Assembly: GCF_010998615.1 (NCBI RefSeq)
Contig: NZ_JAAEAH010000009.1
Span: 62,001 to 126,000 of the forward strand
DNA length: 64,000 nucleotides
Origin: Myxococcus sp. CA023
Lineage (GTDB): Bacteria > Myxococcota > Myxococcia > Myxococcales > Myxococcaceae
Reading direction: 5' to 3'
Part shown: piece by piece, positions 29,011 through 37,928 of the stretch
Layout: each line of letters starts with the position of its first letter
How positions within the stretch are numbered: the first letter of the stretch is position 1
Notes under the pieces: generated by a model
The model's input: only the letters and a program-made list of their open reading frames with translations
The model's database searches: none
Told to the model about the DNA's origin: nothing
Translations under genes and position numbers: made by a program

Positions 29011-29512
29011 GGGAGATGTTCCACTCCAGGGGCAGGTCGGCCTCACAGAACACGCAGACGAACCAGCCCTCCTTCACGAGGTTGACTTCGCCGCACCGGA
29101 GGCAACGCCGGAAGATGACTTCGTGCGTGAAGCCGGCGGGAGCATTCAGGCCCGCATGCGCGAGGGCCCGCTCGACGGCGGTCCAACACGTCGTGTCCGG
29201 ACAGTACCCCGTGGACTGATTCGAGACTTCGGCCACCGTGACGCCGTGGGTGTCTCGCTGGAAGCGAATCTCGCCTGCGGCGAGCACGTCCTCGCCTTCC
29301 GCACACGCGACGTGCTCAGACCTTCGTGGGGCCAGGCGAAGCCGCCCTTGGAGGTCGACGATATAGGTGGCTCCCTCGATGAGGGCATCCGGTATCGCTT
29401 GGAGCCACGCTTCGACGTCTCGTGCCGCCAGGATGGGGACTCCGGCTGGCGACGTTGCGACCGCGAGGCGTATCTCCTCCGGACCCACATAGGGATAGCG
29501 ATGCAATGGCAT
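28964..29512 (-). CDS. Protein with C-terminal CxxC zinc ribbon, unknown function
   Basis: Encodes 182 residues from an ATG with only a weak upstream ribosome binding site. The N-terminal ~110 residues form a mixed alpha/beta region I do not recognise. Residues ~135-165 contain CLRCGE and, 12 residues on, CVFCEADLP: two CxxC knuckles that should bind one zinc ion. A further Cys pair lies in GYCPDTTC. No signal peptide or membrane segment. The 3' end overlaps the end of the convergent DUF1800 gene by 47 bp; because the ribbon motif is well formed just outside the overlap, I consider the gene real. The C-terminal ~15 residues, encoded within the overlap, look unstructured. Confidence 0.72.
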   Translation of the reverse strand: MPLHRYPYVGPEEIRLAVATSPAGVPILAARDVEAWLQAIPDALIEGATYIVDLQGRLRLAPRRSEHVACAEGEDVLAAGEIRFQRDTHGVTVAEVSNQSTGYCPDTTCWTAVERALAHAGLNAPAGFTHEVIFRRCLRCGEVNLVKEGWFVCVFCEADLPLEWNISPTASGTPASPATTRR

Positions 29513-29685
29513 GCCAGCCCTTTACGGGACAACGTGGCGTGACTGACGTCAATCTGGAACGCCCCAGACGCTGGAGGTCGATATGGGGCCCACGGTTTGT
29601 CAGTGCCCGGCGGAATGCGGGAGCCCGCTCGAAATCTCCTGCGGGGGGTGCAATCGACTGCGAACTCGTTCGTAGCGCTCACGAC

Positions 29686-31260
29686 ATGCCCCGAATGCGT
29701 CCTGCCCGCTTTGTCGCCACGGCACTGGTCAGCCTCACCGCCCTCGTGCTGCTCACCGCCGCCGCCCCGCGACGTCCCACTACGGAGTGGCTCGCGCGGC
29801 CCTCTGAGGCCGCACGCATCGCGCGGGTGGAGGCGGGGCTCGCTCCCGTCGTGCTTCCAGGTGAGGCCCCCCGGCACCTGACGCTCCAGCAATGGATGGA
29901 GCTGTACTCGGTGCCTGGGCTGAGCATCGCCGTCTTCGACAAGGGCGCGCTCGTCTGGGCGAAGACCTATGGCGTGAAGCAGTCCGGCGGCAGCGAGCCC
30001 GTCGCCATCGACACGCTCTTCCAGGCGGCCTCCATCAGCAAGCCCGTCACGGCGCTCGCGGCCATGCACCACGCGGAGAAGCGCAAGTGGTCGCTCGACG
30101 CGGACATCAACGACTCGCTCGCCTCCTGGAAGGTGCCGGAGAACGACTTCACGAAGGAGCAGAAGGTCACCCTCCGCCGGTTGCTCGCGCACAACGCGGG
30201 CACGACGGTGCATGGCTTCGCGGGTTACGCGGCGGGGGCAGCCGTGCCGACGACGCAGCAGATTCTCGACGGTGCCGTGCCCGCGAACAGCGGTGCCGTG
30301 CGGGTCGACACCGTGCCGGGAACGCGGACGCGCTACAGCGGAGGAGGCACGGTCATCGTCCAGCAGATGCTCGTCGACCAGCTCCAGAAGCCGTTCCCGC
30401 GAATCATGCAGGAGACGGTCTTCGCTCCGTTGGGCCTGAAGGACAGCACCTTCGAGCAGCCGCTCTCCAAGGCCCTGGAAGCACGCGCTGCCGTTGGGAC
30501 TCGTTCAGGTGGCACGAGCGTCGACGGACGCTGGCACACCTACCCGGAGATGGCCCCGGCGGGACTGTGGACCACGCCTTCCGACCTGGCGCGCATCGCC
30601 CTGGAGGTCTCCAAGGCCTGGAACGGCAAGTCCCGGCGGATTGTCTCCCCGTCGATGGCGAAACAGATGCTCACCCTCCAGTCCTCGAACTTCGGCATTG
30701 GCTTCGCGCGCGAGGAGGGCAAGGCCTGGTTCGGGCACAGCGGCGCCAACGAGGGCTACCGCGCCTTCCTCATGGCCCTGGCGGATTCAGGGAGCGGCAT
30801 CGCCGTCATGACGAACTCGGATGAGGGCTCGCGCCTCTTCGGCCGGCTCCTCGCCAGCGCGGTGGCGGAGTATGGCTGGAAGGGCATGGAGGAGGCCCAG
30901 CCGGACAGCCCCTTCATGACGGTGGACTTGCTGGTCAGGCTCCAGGGGGTGGACTCCGCCCTTGCCTGGTTCAAGGACCGCAAGCAGGGGCAGGCGGCGG
31001 ACTCCGGACTGTCCTCGGGAATCCTCAACGACATTGGCTACGGGCTCCTACGCCAGCAGAAGCTCGCTGACGCCGTGAAGGTGTTCGAGGCCAACGTCGA
31101 GTTCTATCCTGACGATGCCAATGCTCATGACAGCCTCGGGGAGGCCTACGCCGAGGCAGGCCGCAAGGATGACGCCGTCATTCGCTACAGGAAGTCGCTG
31201 GAGCTCGACCCCAAGAACGACAACGCGGTGAAGATGCTGGAGAAGCTGGGCGCCCGGTGA
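29686..31260 (+). CDS. Serine beta-lactamase-like hydrolase with C-terminal TPR
   Basis: The chosen ATG at 29686 opens a signal peptide (MPRMRPARFVATALVSL...); the frame is open upstream without a plausible start. The protein has 524 residues. Residues ~65-420 form a class C beta-lactamase/penicillin-binding-protein fold: nucleophile in SISK (Ser116, Lys119), the Tyr motif as RYSGGG (Tyr near 217; the usual Asn is Gly) and the third motif HSGANEGYR (His near 351). Residues ~440-524 contain two TPR-like units, including DDANAHDSLGEAYAEAGRKD. Such proteins are esterases, D-aminopeptidases or peptidoglycan hydrolases rather than antibiotic-resistance enzymes. It is convergent with the export end of the large operon, 45 bp away. 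Confidence 0.9.
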   Translation: MPRMRPARFVATALVSLTALVLLTAAAPRRPTTEWLARPSEAARIARVEAGLAPVVLPGEAPRHLTLQQWMELYSVPGLSIAVFDKGALVWAKTYGVKQSGGSEPVAIDTLFQAASISKPVTALAAMHHAEKRKWSLDADINDSLASWKVPENDFTKEQKVTLRRLLAHNAGTTVHGFAGYAAGAAVPTTQQILDGAVPANSGAVRVDTVPGTRTRYSGGGTVIVQQMLVDQLQKPFPRIMQETVFAPLGLKDSTFEQPLSKALEARAAVGTRSGGTSVDGRWHTYPEMAPAGLWTTPSDLARIALEVSKAWNGKSRRIVSPSMAKQMLTLQSSNFGIGFAREEGKAWFGHSGANEGYRAFLMALADSGSGIAVMTNSDEGSRLFGRLLASAVAEYGWKGMEEAQPDSPFMTVDLLVRLQGVDSALAWFKDRKQGQAADSGLSSGILNDIGYGLLRQQKLADAVKVFEANVEFYPDDANAHDSLGEAYAEAGRKDDAVIRYRKSLELDPKNDNAVKMLEKLGAR

Positions 31261-31305
31261 GTTCCATTTCAGTTTGAACGTGAATGCATGCCCATGTCGG
31301 CGCGG

Positions 31306-32637
31306 CTACAGGACGTAGCCCTTGGCTCCCACGAGTATCGACTGGCTCAGCAATGAGTGGAACTCGGTGCGGTTGCCTCCGTGGTGCATGACGCCTACCG
31401 CGAAGAGCGCCAGTCGGCTCCAGATGTTCCACTCGGCATAGGCGGAGGCCTGTCCGCTGCCGTCCACCAGGTTGAGCGCGTAGCGGAGCTGCCAGGTGGG
31501 CCCGGTGTCGGTGGGGTTGTTCTGCACCTGCAAGAACACATAGTGGCGCCCGAGGAGCGCCAGCCCATTGTTGAGCGCCACCCCCAGCGTCTGGCTCGCG
31601 AGCGCGGCGTCGGGGGAGGGGATGGCCAGGACCGAGGAGGCACGACTGGCGATGTCGAAGTACCGCGCGCCATCCGCCCACCGGTAGCCTTCATTGTTGC
31701 TCAGGTACTCCAGGTAGACGGTGTGGCCGGAGTCCAGCGTGTAGCCACCGCCAGCGAGGGCGGAGTAGATGAGCCGGTGGTCCCGGGCATGGCGCGGCAG
31801 GAATGCGCCTCCCACGGCGTTGGGGAGTCGCTCGGGGTAGAGCGCGGAGGTCCCCTGCCGCAGGCCACCTTCCGCGTAGAGGAGCAGCGCCTCGCCGACG
31901 GTGGTCTGCCCGAATGCACCGAAGCGCGGGCGTTCGTGAGCCCACCGCTTGGAGGCATTCAATCCCACCACGGAAGACTCGGCCGTATAGTCCACCTTCA
32001 GCAACGACAAGGCCTTGAACCCGTCGTCCTTCTCCCATTGCCAGTCTCCGCGTCCGTCGCCGAACTGGTGCAGTAGCGACAGGGACAGGGCCTGCGTGGG
32101 GGACCAGGTGGCCTGGGCCACGTCCACGCCGCGCAGCTCGCGCATGGGATTGTTCCGGCCGTTCTCGAAGTAGATGGGATTGCTGGGCGAACGGAAATTG
32201 GCGGGCCCCCACATGAGCACGTCCCTGCCCAGGGACACCGCGAGCGACTGCACCGGGTAGAGCGTCACCAATCCCTGGTTCACCCAGGCGTCGAGCCGCG
32301 TCTCCGGTCCCGTCTCTCCGAAGCGCCGCCACTCGAAGCGGGCCCGGGGCTTCAGGCTCACCTCGAAGGTGTCTGTGGCGAGCTTCAAATCAAGCCGACC
32401 CTCCACCTCCGTCTGCCCTGCTGGAAGACGGGCGATGCGGTTGCCAGGATTGAGCAGGCTGTTCTCACGGAGTCCCCGCTCACTGTCCAGTGCCAACACC
32501 TGGAGGCCGACGGAGCCCTGCTCCAGCAGCTCCTGGAGCGCCTGGGCCTTCGCGTTCGTGCCCAGCCCTCCCGCCAGCAGGCCCATGAGCAATGACAGGC
32601 CGGTTGGCGGGAAGACAGCGATTCGCTTGGAGCGCAT
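31306..32637 (-). CDS. Outer-membrane beta-barrel candidate, last gene of the acyl operon
   Basis: Encodes 443 residues with a signal peptide (~1-32). The mature chain is rich in alternating hydrophobic/polar strands with Tyr/Trp girdles, for example FEVSLKPRARFEWRRF and ASAYAEWNIWSRLALFAVGV, as in 14-18-stranded barrels. I know no exact family; DUF1302-like outer-membrane proteins that travel with LolA-like partners are the nearest comparison. The ATG lies 5 bp after the stop of the LolA-like gene, so it should be translated from the same mRNA. I infer it is the outer-membrane endpoint of a route that carries the operon's acyl product across the periplasm. Confidence 0.75.
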   Translation of the reverse strand: MRSKRIAVFPPTGLSLLMGLLAGGLGTNAKAQALQELLEQGSVGLQVLALDSERGLRENSLLNPGNRIARLPAGQTEVEGRLDLKLATDTFEVSLKPRARFEWRRFGETGPETRLDAWVNQGLVTLYPVQSLAVSLGRDVLMWGPANFRSPSNPIYFENGRNNPMRELRGVDVAQATWSPTQALSLSLLHQFGDGRGDWQWEKDDGFKALSLLKVDYTAESSVVGLNASKRWAHERPRFGAFGQTTVGEALLLYAEGGLRQGTSALYPERLPNAVGGAFLPRHARDHRLIYSALAGGGYTLDSGHTVYLEYLSNNEGYRWADGARYFDIASRASSVLAIPSPDAALASQTLGVALNNGLALLGRHYVFLQVQNNPTDTGPTWQLRYALNLVDGSGQASAYAEWNIWSRLALFAVGVMHHGGNRTEFHSLLSQSILVGAKGYVL

Positions 32638-32642
32638 GCGGC

Positions 32643-33386
32643 TCAGTTCCCAAGCCGGTTGACGTCGAACGTCCCGCGGGCCAACTCCGTCACCTGCACG
32701 TCGGCGTACTGCAGCGTCGTCCTGGCGGGCGTGAGCGCGTCCTGGATGGTCATCTTGCTCACGAAGGGGAACGTCTTGCCTTCGTGGGTGAGCTGGTTGC
32801 CGTACTCGAAGGTGGCGGACTTCAGCAGCTTGCCGGAGAGGGAGAAGAACTCCGCCTTGACGCCGACCTGCCGCTCCTTGGAGACCCAGTAGGTGATGCG
32901 GTCATAGGTGCAGAACGTGTTGATGGCCTTCAACTCCAGCACGTAGCTGGCCTCGCCGTTGACGTCCTCTTCGCGCAGCAGCCTGCCCTGGTAGTCGGCG
33001 GCGTAGTTCGTCGATGCGATGTCGCCTTGAGACGCCTGACCAGAGAGCTTCTGCCTCGGTGAGATGGGGATGGGCTTGCGGAGGCCGGGACGGCTCATCC
33101 ACATGTTCCGGTCCACCTGGAGCAGCTTGGAGCCCTTGAATCGCACGGGCTCTCGCGTCTCCGCGAGGCTGGCGGTGGCATTGGCCTTCAGGGTGAGCAG
33201 CCGCTCGGGCTCCTTGTCCACGCCACTTTCGGGAGTGATGCGGACCGTCCAGCGGATGCCAGGAAGCCCGCCACCCCGCGAGCGGTCCGAGGCCCTGAGA
33301 ATCTCCGCCGCGTCTGGCTCCGCCGCCCGCGCCGTGCCGGTGTGCAAGAGCAGCAGCCCCAGGATGAGCGCCAGGATGTGTTTCAT
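32643..33386 (-). CDS. LolA-like periplasmic (lipo)lipid carrier
   Basis: Encodes 247 residues. The ATG at 33386 opens a signal peptide (MKHILALILGLLLLHTGTARA); an alternative start at 33413 would overlap the permease gene. The mature protein resembles outer membrane lipoprotein-sorting proteins: strands such as RWTVRITPE, VRFKGSKLLQ, NMWMSRPGLRKPIPI and the late KMTIQDALTPARTTLQYADVQV form the curved sheet expected of a LolA-type lipid-binding fold. LolA family members shuttle acylated cargo between membranes. Placement directly after a LolD/LolCE-type transporter and before a barrel supports a carrier role for an acylated product or lipoprotein. Cargo is unknown. Confidence 0.82.
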   Translation of the reverse strand: MKHILALILGLLLLHTGTARAAEPDAAEILRASDRSRGGGLPGIRWTVRITPESGVDKEPERLLTLKANATASLAETREPVRFKGSKLLQVDRNMWMSRPGLRKPIPISPRQKLSGQASQGDIASTNYAADYQGRLLREEDVNGEASYVLELKAINTFCTYDRITYWVSKERQVGVKAEFFSLSGKLLKSATFEYGNQLTHEGKTFPFVSKMTIQDALTPARTTLQYADVQVTELARGTFDVNRLGN

Positions 33387-33405
33387 GGTGATGACTCTCT
33401 TTCCG

Positions 33406-34632
33406 TCAGACATGGCCCAGCGAGTCGGTGATGCACTTGCGCGCGGCGGTACGCGCCGGGAAGAAGGCCGCGGCGATGCCCAGCAGCGAGAGCATGACGA
33501 ACGTCCTCGCCATCCGGGGCACGTCGAGGTCGACCATGAGGCTGACCACGTTGGAGGAGTTGGGCGGGGTATAGGTGATGCCCGCGCTGTTGACGGCCAG
33601 TCGCACCAGCAACGTGAAGAGCAACCCTCCTGCGCATCCCAGCACCACGAGCATGAAGGCCTCGGTGGTGAAGAGCCGCAGGATGCCCGAGCGGCGAAGA
33701 CCCATGGAGCGCAGCGTTCCAATCTCCCGCGTCCGCTCCACCACCGTCATGCTCATGGAGTTCACGATGCTCATGACCACCACGATGAAGACGTTGCTGA
33801 AGATGAAGGCGAAAATCATGTCGAACAGGCGCTTCACCTGTGAGTAGAAGCTCGACAGTTCCAGCCACGTCTTGAGCTCCACGTCGAAGCCCGCTTGCTT
33901 GAGCTGCGCCGTGAGCTCCGTCCGCGCCTGCTCGGTGAAGGCCTTGTCATCCAGCAGCACGATGAGCCGCTCGGCGCCGTCGAAGTCATACAGGGACTTC
34001 GCCAGGTCGAAGGGCATGTACAGGAACTTGTCGTTGGTGCCGACGTTGCCCGTGTTGAAGTCGTCCACGATGTCCACATCTAGCGCATTGGCCTGACCTG
34101 TCACCGTGCTCACCAGCAGCGCGGCCGAGTCGCCGGGCTTCAAATTGAGAATCCTGCCCAGGTCCTCCGCCGTCGCCACCCCGATGGGGTTGTCCGCCTT
34201 CAAGTCACCTGACAGCTTGCGCTGGAAGTCACCCTGGAGCTTCTTGACGTCCTCGGGGACCATGCCCTCGCCCACGAAGACGGTGGACGCGGTGCCGTTG
34301 GACACCATTCCGCTGAGGGACATGCGCGGCGTCACCAGCCGCGTGTGAGGGTACTGCCGGAGGATGGGCATCACCCGGTCCAGCTCCTCCTTGGAGAACA
34401 TGTATTGCGCCGGATGGAGGCGGCCTTCGGTGCGCAGGCCTTGCTTCATCACCGTCAGGTGCCCCAGCAGCTCCCCATGGATGGCCTGCTTGGCCAGCCC
34501 GCTGTACACATACTTGATGTACCCCGCGAAGAGGCTGATGGATGCAAAGCCGAAGCCCACGGAGAGGAGGGTGACGAGGCTGCGCCGGTGATTCTTCAGG
34601 ATGTTGCGGAAGCCAATGGAGAAGTAGTTCAT
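33406..34632 (-). CDS. ABC transporter permease, LolC/E-MacB type
   Basis: Encodes 408 residues with the MacB/FtsX topology: one membrane span near the N-terminus (~18-40), a large periplasmic domain (~45-270) and three C-terminal spans (~275-300, ~325-350, ~372-395). The FtsX signature region TVVERTREIGTLRSMGLRR sits in the loop after the second span. Such permeases use ATP to extract lipoproteins or amphiphiles from the inner membrane rather than transport through a channel. The ATG overlaps the stop of the ATPase gene by 4 bp, and the LolA-like gene follows 19 bp after. Only one permease gene is present, so it likely works as a homodimer, unlike LolC+LolE. Confidence 0.92.
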   Translation of the reverse strand: MNYFSIGFRNILKNHRRSLVTLLSVGFGFASISLFAGYIKYVYSGLAKQAIHGELLGHLTVMKQGLRTEGRLHPAQYMFSKEELDRVMPILRQYPHTRLVTPRMSLSGMVSNGTASTVFVGEGMVPEDVKKLQGDFQRKLSGDLKADNPIGVATAEDLGRILNLKPGDSAALLVSTVTGQANALDVDIVDDFNTGNVGTNDKFLYMPFDLAKSLYDFDGAERLIVLLDDKAFTEQARTELTAQLKQAGFDVELKTWLELSSFYSQVKRLFDMIFAFIFSNVFIVVVMSIVNSMSMTVVERTREIGTLRSMGLRRSGILRLFTTEAFMLVVLGCAGGLLFTLLVRLAVNSAGITYTPPNSSNVVSLMVDLDVPRMARTFVMLSLLGIAAAFFPARTAARKCITDSLGHV

Positions 34633-35357
34633 CGCACAGCCTCGTCCGCCTGGAGCAGGCCGTCCTTGAGCAGGAGTTTCCGGTCGACCAGGTCCATGAG
34701 CCGCGGGTCATGGGTGGTGAAGATGAAGGTGACGCGCTTGGAGCGGTTGAGCTCTCGCATGAGCTTGACCACCATGTAGCTGTTCTCCGAGTCCAGGTTG
34801 GCCGTGGGCTCATCCGCCACGACGATGGACGGCGACGTGACGAGCGCGCGGGCAATCGCCACGCGCTGGCGCTGACCGCCACTCATCTTGTCCGGGCGCG
34901 CGCTGGCTTGATTCTCCAGGCCCACGTCCTTGAGGGCCTGACTGGCGCGCTCGCGTACCTCGGCGGTGCCCACGCCTTGAATCTGCAGCGGCACCATGAC
35001 GTTCTCCAGGGCGCTGAGAACGGGGATGAGGTTGAAGCTCTGGAAGACGAAGCCGACCTTGCGGCTGCGCAAGTCGGAGAGCGCGTTGTCCGTCAGCTGC
35101 GCGATGGGCGTGCCTTCCAGCGACACCTCACCGGAGGTGGGCGCGTCCACCAGCCCCAGGATGTTCATCAGGCTGGACTTGCCGCTGCCCGACGGGCCCC
35201 AGATGGCGACGAACTCTCCCCGGTGGATGCGCAGGGAGACGCCTTTCAAGGCTTCGACCCGTGTTTCTCCCAGGACGTAGTCGCGCCGGATGTCATTCAG
35301 GGACAGGAGCACGTCCTCGTTCGCCGTGCTTGCCGCCGTCCCTTCCAAGTTGGCCAT
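34629..35357 (-). CDS. ABC transporter ATPase, LolD-like
   Basis: Encodes 242 residues. Walker A GPSGSGKSS, Q-loop FVFQSFNLIP, signature MSGGQRQRVAIARAL, Walker B VVADEPTANLD and switch His in FTTHDP are all intact. The sequence is of the LolD/MacB class that powers mechanotransmission permeases. It begins 17 bp after the stop of KS-like gene 2 and overlaps the permease gene by 4 bp, which links the biosynthetic and export halves of the operon on one transcript. It energises the adjacent permease; the cargo is inferred to be the acyl product or an acylated protein. Confidence 0.94.
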   Translation of the reverse strand: MANLEGTAASTANEDVLLSLNDIRRDYVLGETRVEALKGVSLRIHRGEFVAIWGPSGSGKSSLMNILGLVDAPTSGEVSLEGTPIAQLTDNALSDLRSRKVGFVFQSFNLIPVLSALENVMVPLQIQGVGTAEVRERASQALKDVGLENQASARPDKMSGGQRQRVAIARALVTSPSIVVADEPTANLDSENSYMVVKLMRELNRSKRVTFIFTTHDPRLMDLVDRKLLLKDGLLQADEAVR

Positions 35358-35374
35358 GTCTGTGTTCCTCGATG

Positions 35375-36631
35375 CTAGAGCGCCCGGACCAACGCCGCGC
35401 CGGCGTTGCCCCCGAACGAGTAGGAGTGCGCCAGGGCCGTCCGGACGGGCCGGTGTGGCCGCGGCTGGCGCACCAGATTGAGCTCGAACTCCGGCTGCTC
35501 GGTGCCGGCCTGGACAGGCAATCCGCCTCCCCGAACCGCACTGACACAGGCGAGCAGGTTGAACATGTCGCTGGCGGACTCCGCCTCGCCGATGAGCCCC
35601 TTCACGCTGCTGAGGGGAACGGCGCTCGCCGCGGCGCCCATCACCGTCTTCATCGCGGCCACTTCCGCCCTGTCCAACGACTGCGTGGAGTTGCTGGCCG
35701 CGGCGATGTAGTCCACGGCCTCGGGCGAGGCTTCCGCGTCGCGAAGCGCCTGACTCATCGCGGAGGCCAGTCCCCGGCCCTCCGGATGATGGATGCCGAA
35801 GGCGTGCCCGTCGTGCGCCACGCCCAGGCCCGCGATTTCCGCCAGCGGGGTGGCGCCTCTCGCCCGCGCGGAGGCGAGCGTCTCCAGCACCACCACCGCC
35901 GCCCCCTCTCCCATGATGTAGCCATTTCGCCGGGTGTCGAAGGGACGGCTCACGTTGGCATCACTTAGCACGCCAATGTCATCCATGTCGAAGTGCGTGG
36001 CCGTGGTGAACAGGTCGAACGTCCCCGCGATGAGGGCGTCCGCTCGTCCACTGCGCAGCGCCTGCGCCGCCAGCGCGAGCACCTGGAAACCGCAGGCATT
36101 CCCCGCGCTGATGGCGTAGTTGGTGCCGCGCCAGCCCCAGCGGATGCTCAGCGCGCTGGCCACCGCGTTCGTCACCGTCTCCTGGAACAGCAGCGGTTGG
36201 ACGAAGCGCGGCTCGCTGGTGATGATGCGGTGCCAGATGTCCTGGCTGACCTCCGCCATGGCCCGGTAGGTGCCCAGGAAGACGCCCACCCGCTCCGGGT
36301 TCCAGGTGGAGGGCTCATGCCCCGCCATCTGGAGCGCCTCCTCCGTGGCGAGCATCGTGTACTGCGTCCCTCGAGGCGCCCGCCGCAGGTTGTTGGAGCC
36401 CGTCAGCGCGGACAGGCTCCCTCGAGGAACGCGCGCCCCGTGTTTGCAACCGCACCCCGACACATCGAAGTCGTCGATGGGGCGGATGGCGCTGCGTCCC
36501 TCGGCGAGCGCGTCCAGCAAGGGCGGGACGCCCGCCCCGTAGGGGGACACCGCGCCCATGCCGGTGATGACCACTCGCATCTCGTCTGTCATTCGCGTAC
36601 CGCCAGCCATGCGTTTCCCCTTGTGTTCCAT
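35375..36631 (-). CDS. Ketosynthase-like chain-length-factor homologue 2 (no catalytic triad)
   Basis: Encodes 418 residues of thiolase fold. It aligns with FabF-type ketosynthases along its length (VVITGMGAVSPYGAGV; YIMGEGAAVVVLE; SYSFGGNAGA), but the nucleophile site reads SAGNACG, placing Asn where KS enzymes have Cys and chain-length factors have Gln. The first catalytic His motif (HGTGT) is ASNST and the second (GHxxGA) is GEAESAS. All three catalytic residues are therefore missing, as in KS-beta/CLF subunits that dimerise with an active KS and shape the cavity. The ATG at 36631 overlaps the last base of the KS2 stop and has a GGGAGG site; an internal ATG at 36592 is an alternative. It should pair with KS2. 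Confidence 0.88.
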   Translation of the reverse strand: MEHKGKRMAGGTRMTDEMRVVITGMGAVSPYGAGVPPLLDALAEGRSAIRPIDDFDVSGCGCKHGARVPRGSLSALTGSNNLRRAPRGTQYTMLATEEALQMAGHEPSTWNPERVGVFLGTYRAMAEVSQDIWHRIITSEPRFVQPLLFQETVTNAVASALSIRWGWRGTNYAISAGNACGFQVLALAAQALRSGRADALIAGTFDLFTTATHFDMDDIGVLSDANVSRPFDTRRNGYIMGEGAAVVVLETLASARARGATPLAEIAGLGVAHDGHAFGIHHPEGRGLASAMSQALRDAEASPEAVDYIAAASNSTQSLDRAEVAAMKTVMGAAASAVPLSSVKGLIGEAESASDMFNLLACVSAVRGGGLPVQAGTEQPEFELNLVRQPRPHRPVRTALAHSYSFGGNAGAALVRAL

Positions 36632-37866
36632 CAGCCCTCCCAGCGGCGGAAGACCATCGCGGCGTTGTTGCCGCCAAAGCCAAACGCGTTGGAGAGCACC
36701 GCTTCGAGCTTCGTGGGCCGGCTGTGATGGGGCACGTAGTCCAGGTCGCACTCGGGGTCTGGCGTGTCCAGGTGCAGCGTGGGCGGCAGGAATCCATCGT
36801 TCAGCGCCACCACCGCGGCGGCCGCCTCCATGGCGCCGCTGGACCCGAGGCTGTGGCCGACCATCGCCTTGATGGAGCTGACGGGGACTCGGGTCTGCTC
36901 GCCAAAGACATGCTTGATGGCGCGTGTCTCGATGACGTCATTGGCCGGCGTGCCCGTGCCGTGCGCCTTGATGTAGCCAATCTGCTCGGGCTTCATGCCC
37001 GCGCTCGCCAGCGCCGCCTGCATGGCCCGCGCGGGGCCGCGTCCCGTCTCGTCGGGCCGGGTCATGTGGTAGGCGTCCGTGGAGCCTCCGTAGCCCGCGA
37101 GCTCCGCCAGGATGTTCGCTCCGCGGCGCTTCGCGTGGGTCTCGCTCTCCAGTACCCACAGCGAGGCGGACTCGCCCAGCAGCGTCCCATCGCGGTCCTT
37201 GCTGAAGGGCCGCAGCTTGTCGCTCGCCAGGGAGCGCAGGACGCCGAAGCCGGCCTGGGGCATCTCACTGAGCGGATCGACTCCGCCCGCGAGCATCACC
37301 TCGGACCGCCCGGAGCGAATCACATCCATCGCCACGCCCAGGGCATGCAGGCCCGCGCTGCACGCGGTGGACATGACCAGGCTGAGTCCCCCCAACTGGT
37401 ACTGGCTGGCGACGTGGTCACTCATGGCGCAGATGAAGCTGTCGAGCACCAGGGCTCGCCAGGGCTCCTTCGGGCCCGCGCGCCCACGCCGGTAGGGATG
37501 GTGCAGCGCGGCGTAGCCTTCCTTCCTCGCGGGCATTCCTCCCAGGTTGGTTCCGAGCACCACGCCAATGCGCGAGCGGTCCTCGACGTCCAGGTCCAGC
37601 CCGGACGCCGCCAGCCCCTGCGCCGCCGCCACGCGAATCATCTGGGCGCCGCGACTGAGGTAGGGCAGCTCCTCGGGGCTGAAGTGCGCGGAGAAGTCGA
37701 TATTCTTCAGCTCGCCAGCGGACTGACAGCGGTGCTTGCTGGCGTCGAAATGGGTGACGGGCGCGATGCCATCTCTCCCCGAGCGAAGCCCTTCGGAGAA
37801 CTCCTCCAGGTTGTTGCCAATGGGCGTGAGAACGCCAATGCCGGTAACGACGACTTTGTTGCTCAT
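36631..37866 (-). CDS. Beta-ketoacyl-ACP synthase 2 (FabF-like, catalytic triad intact)
   Basis: Encodes 411 residues, normal FabF length. Catalytic residues are present: nucleophile Cys near 170 in MSTACSAG, first His in AHGTGTPAND, second His in MVGHSLGSSGA; the C-terminal FGFGGNNAA loop is typical. It should condense a malonyl-ACP unit with an acyl-ACP with loss of CO2. It lies 62 bp after fabG, the largest gap in the operon, and is directly coupled to the catalytically dead KS-like gene that follows, the classic KS-alpha/CLF arrangement. Chain-length preference cannot be read from sequence. Confidence 0.95.
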   Translation of the reverse strand: MSNKVVVTGIGVLTPIGNNLEEFSEGLRSGRDGIAPVTHFDASKHRCQSAGELKNIDFSAHFSPEELPYLSRGAQMIRVAAAQGLAASGLDLDVEDRSRIGVVLGTNLGGMPARKEGYAALHHPYRRGRAGPKEPWRALVLDSFICAMSDHVASQYQLGGLSLVMSTACSAGLHALGVAMDVIRSGRSEVMLAGGVDPLSEMPQAGFGVLRSLASDKLRPFSKDRDGTLLGESASLWVLESETHAKRRGANILAELAGYGGSTDAYHMTRPDETGRGPARAMQAALASAGMKPEQIGYIKAHGTGTPANDVIETRAIKHVFGEQTRVPVSSIKAMVGHSLGSSGAMEAAAAVVALNDGFLPPTLHLDTPDPECDLDYVPHHSRPTKLEAVLSNAFGFGGNNAAMVFRRWEG

Positions 37867-37928
37867 CCTGTTCCTCTCAGCCCGTGTTGCGCGATTCCTT
37901 GAAAAGACAGACGTCCGCGGGCGGCGCG

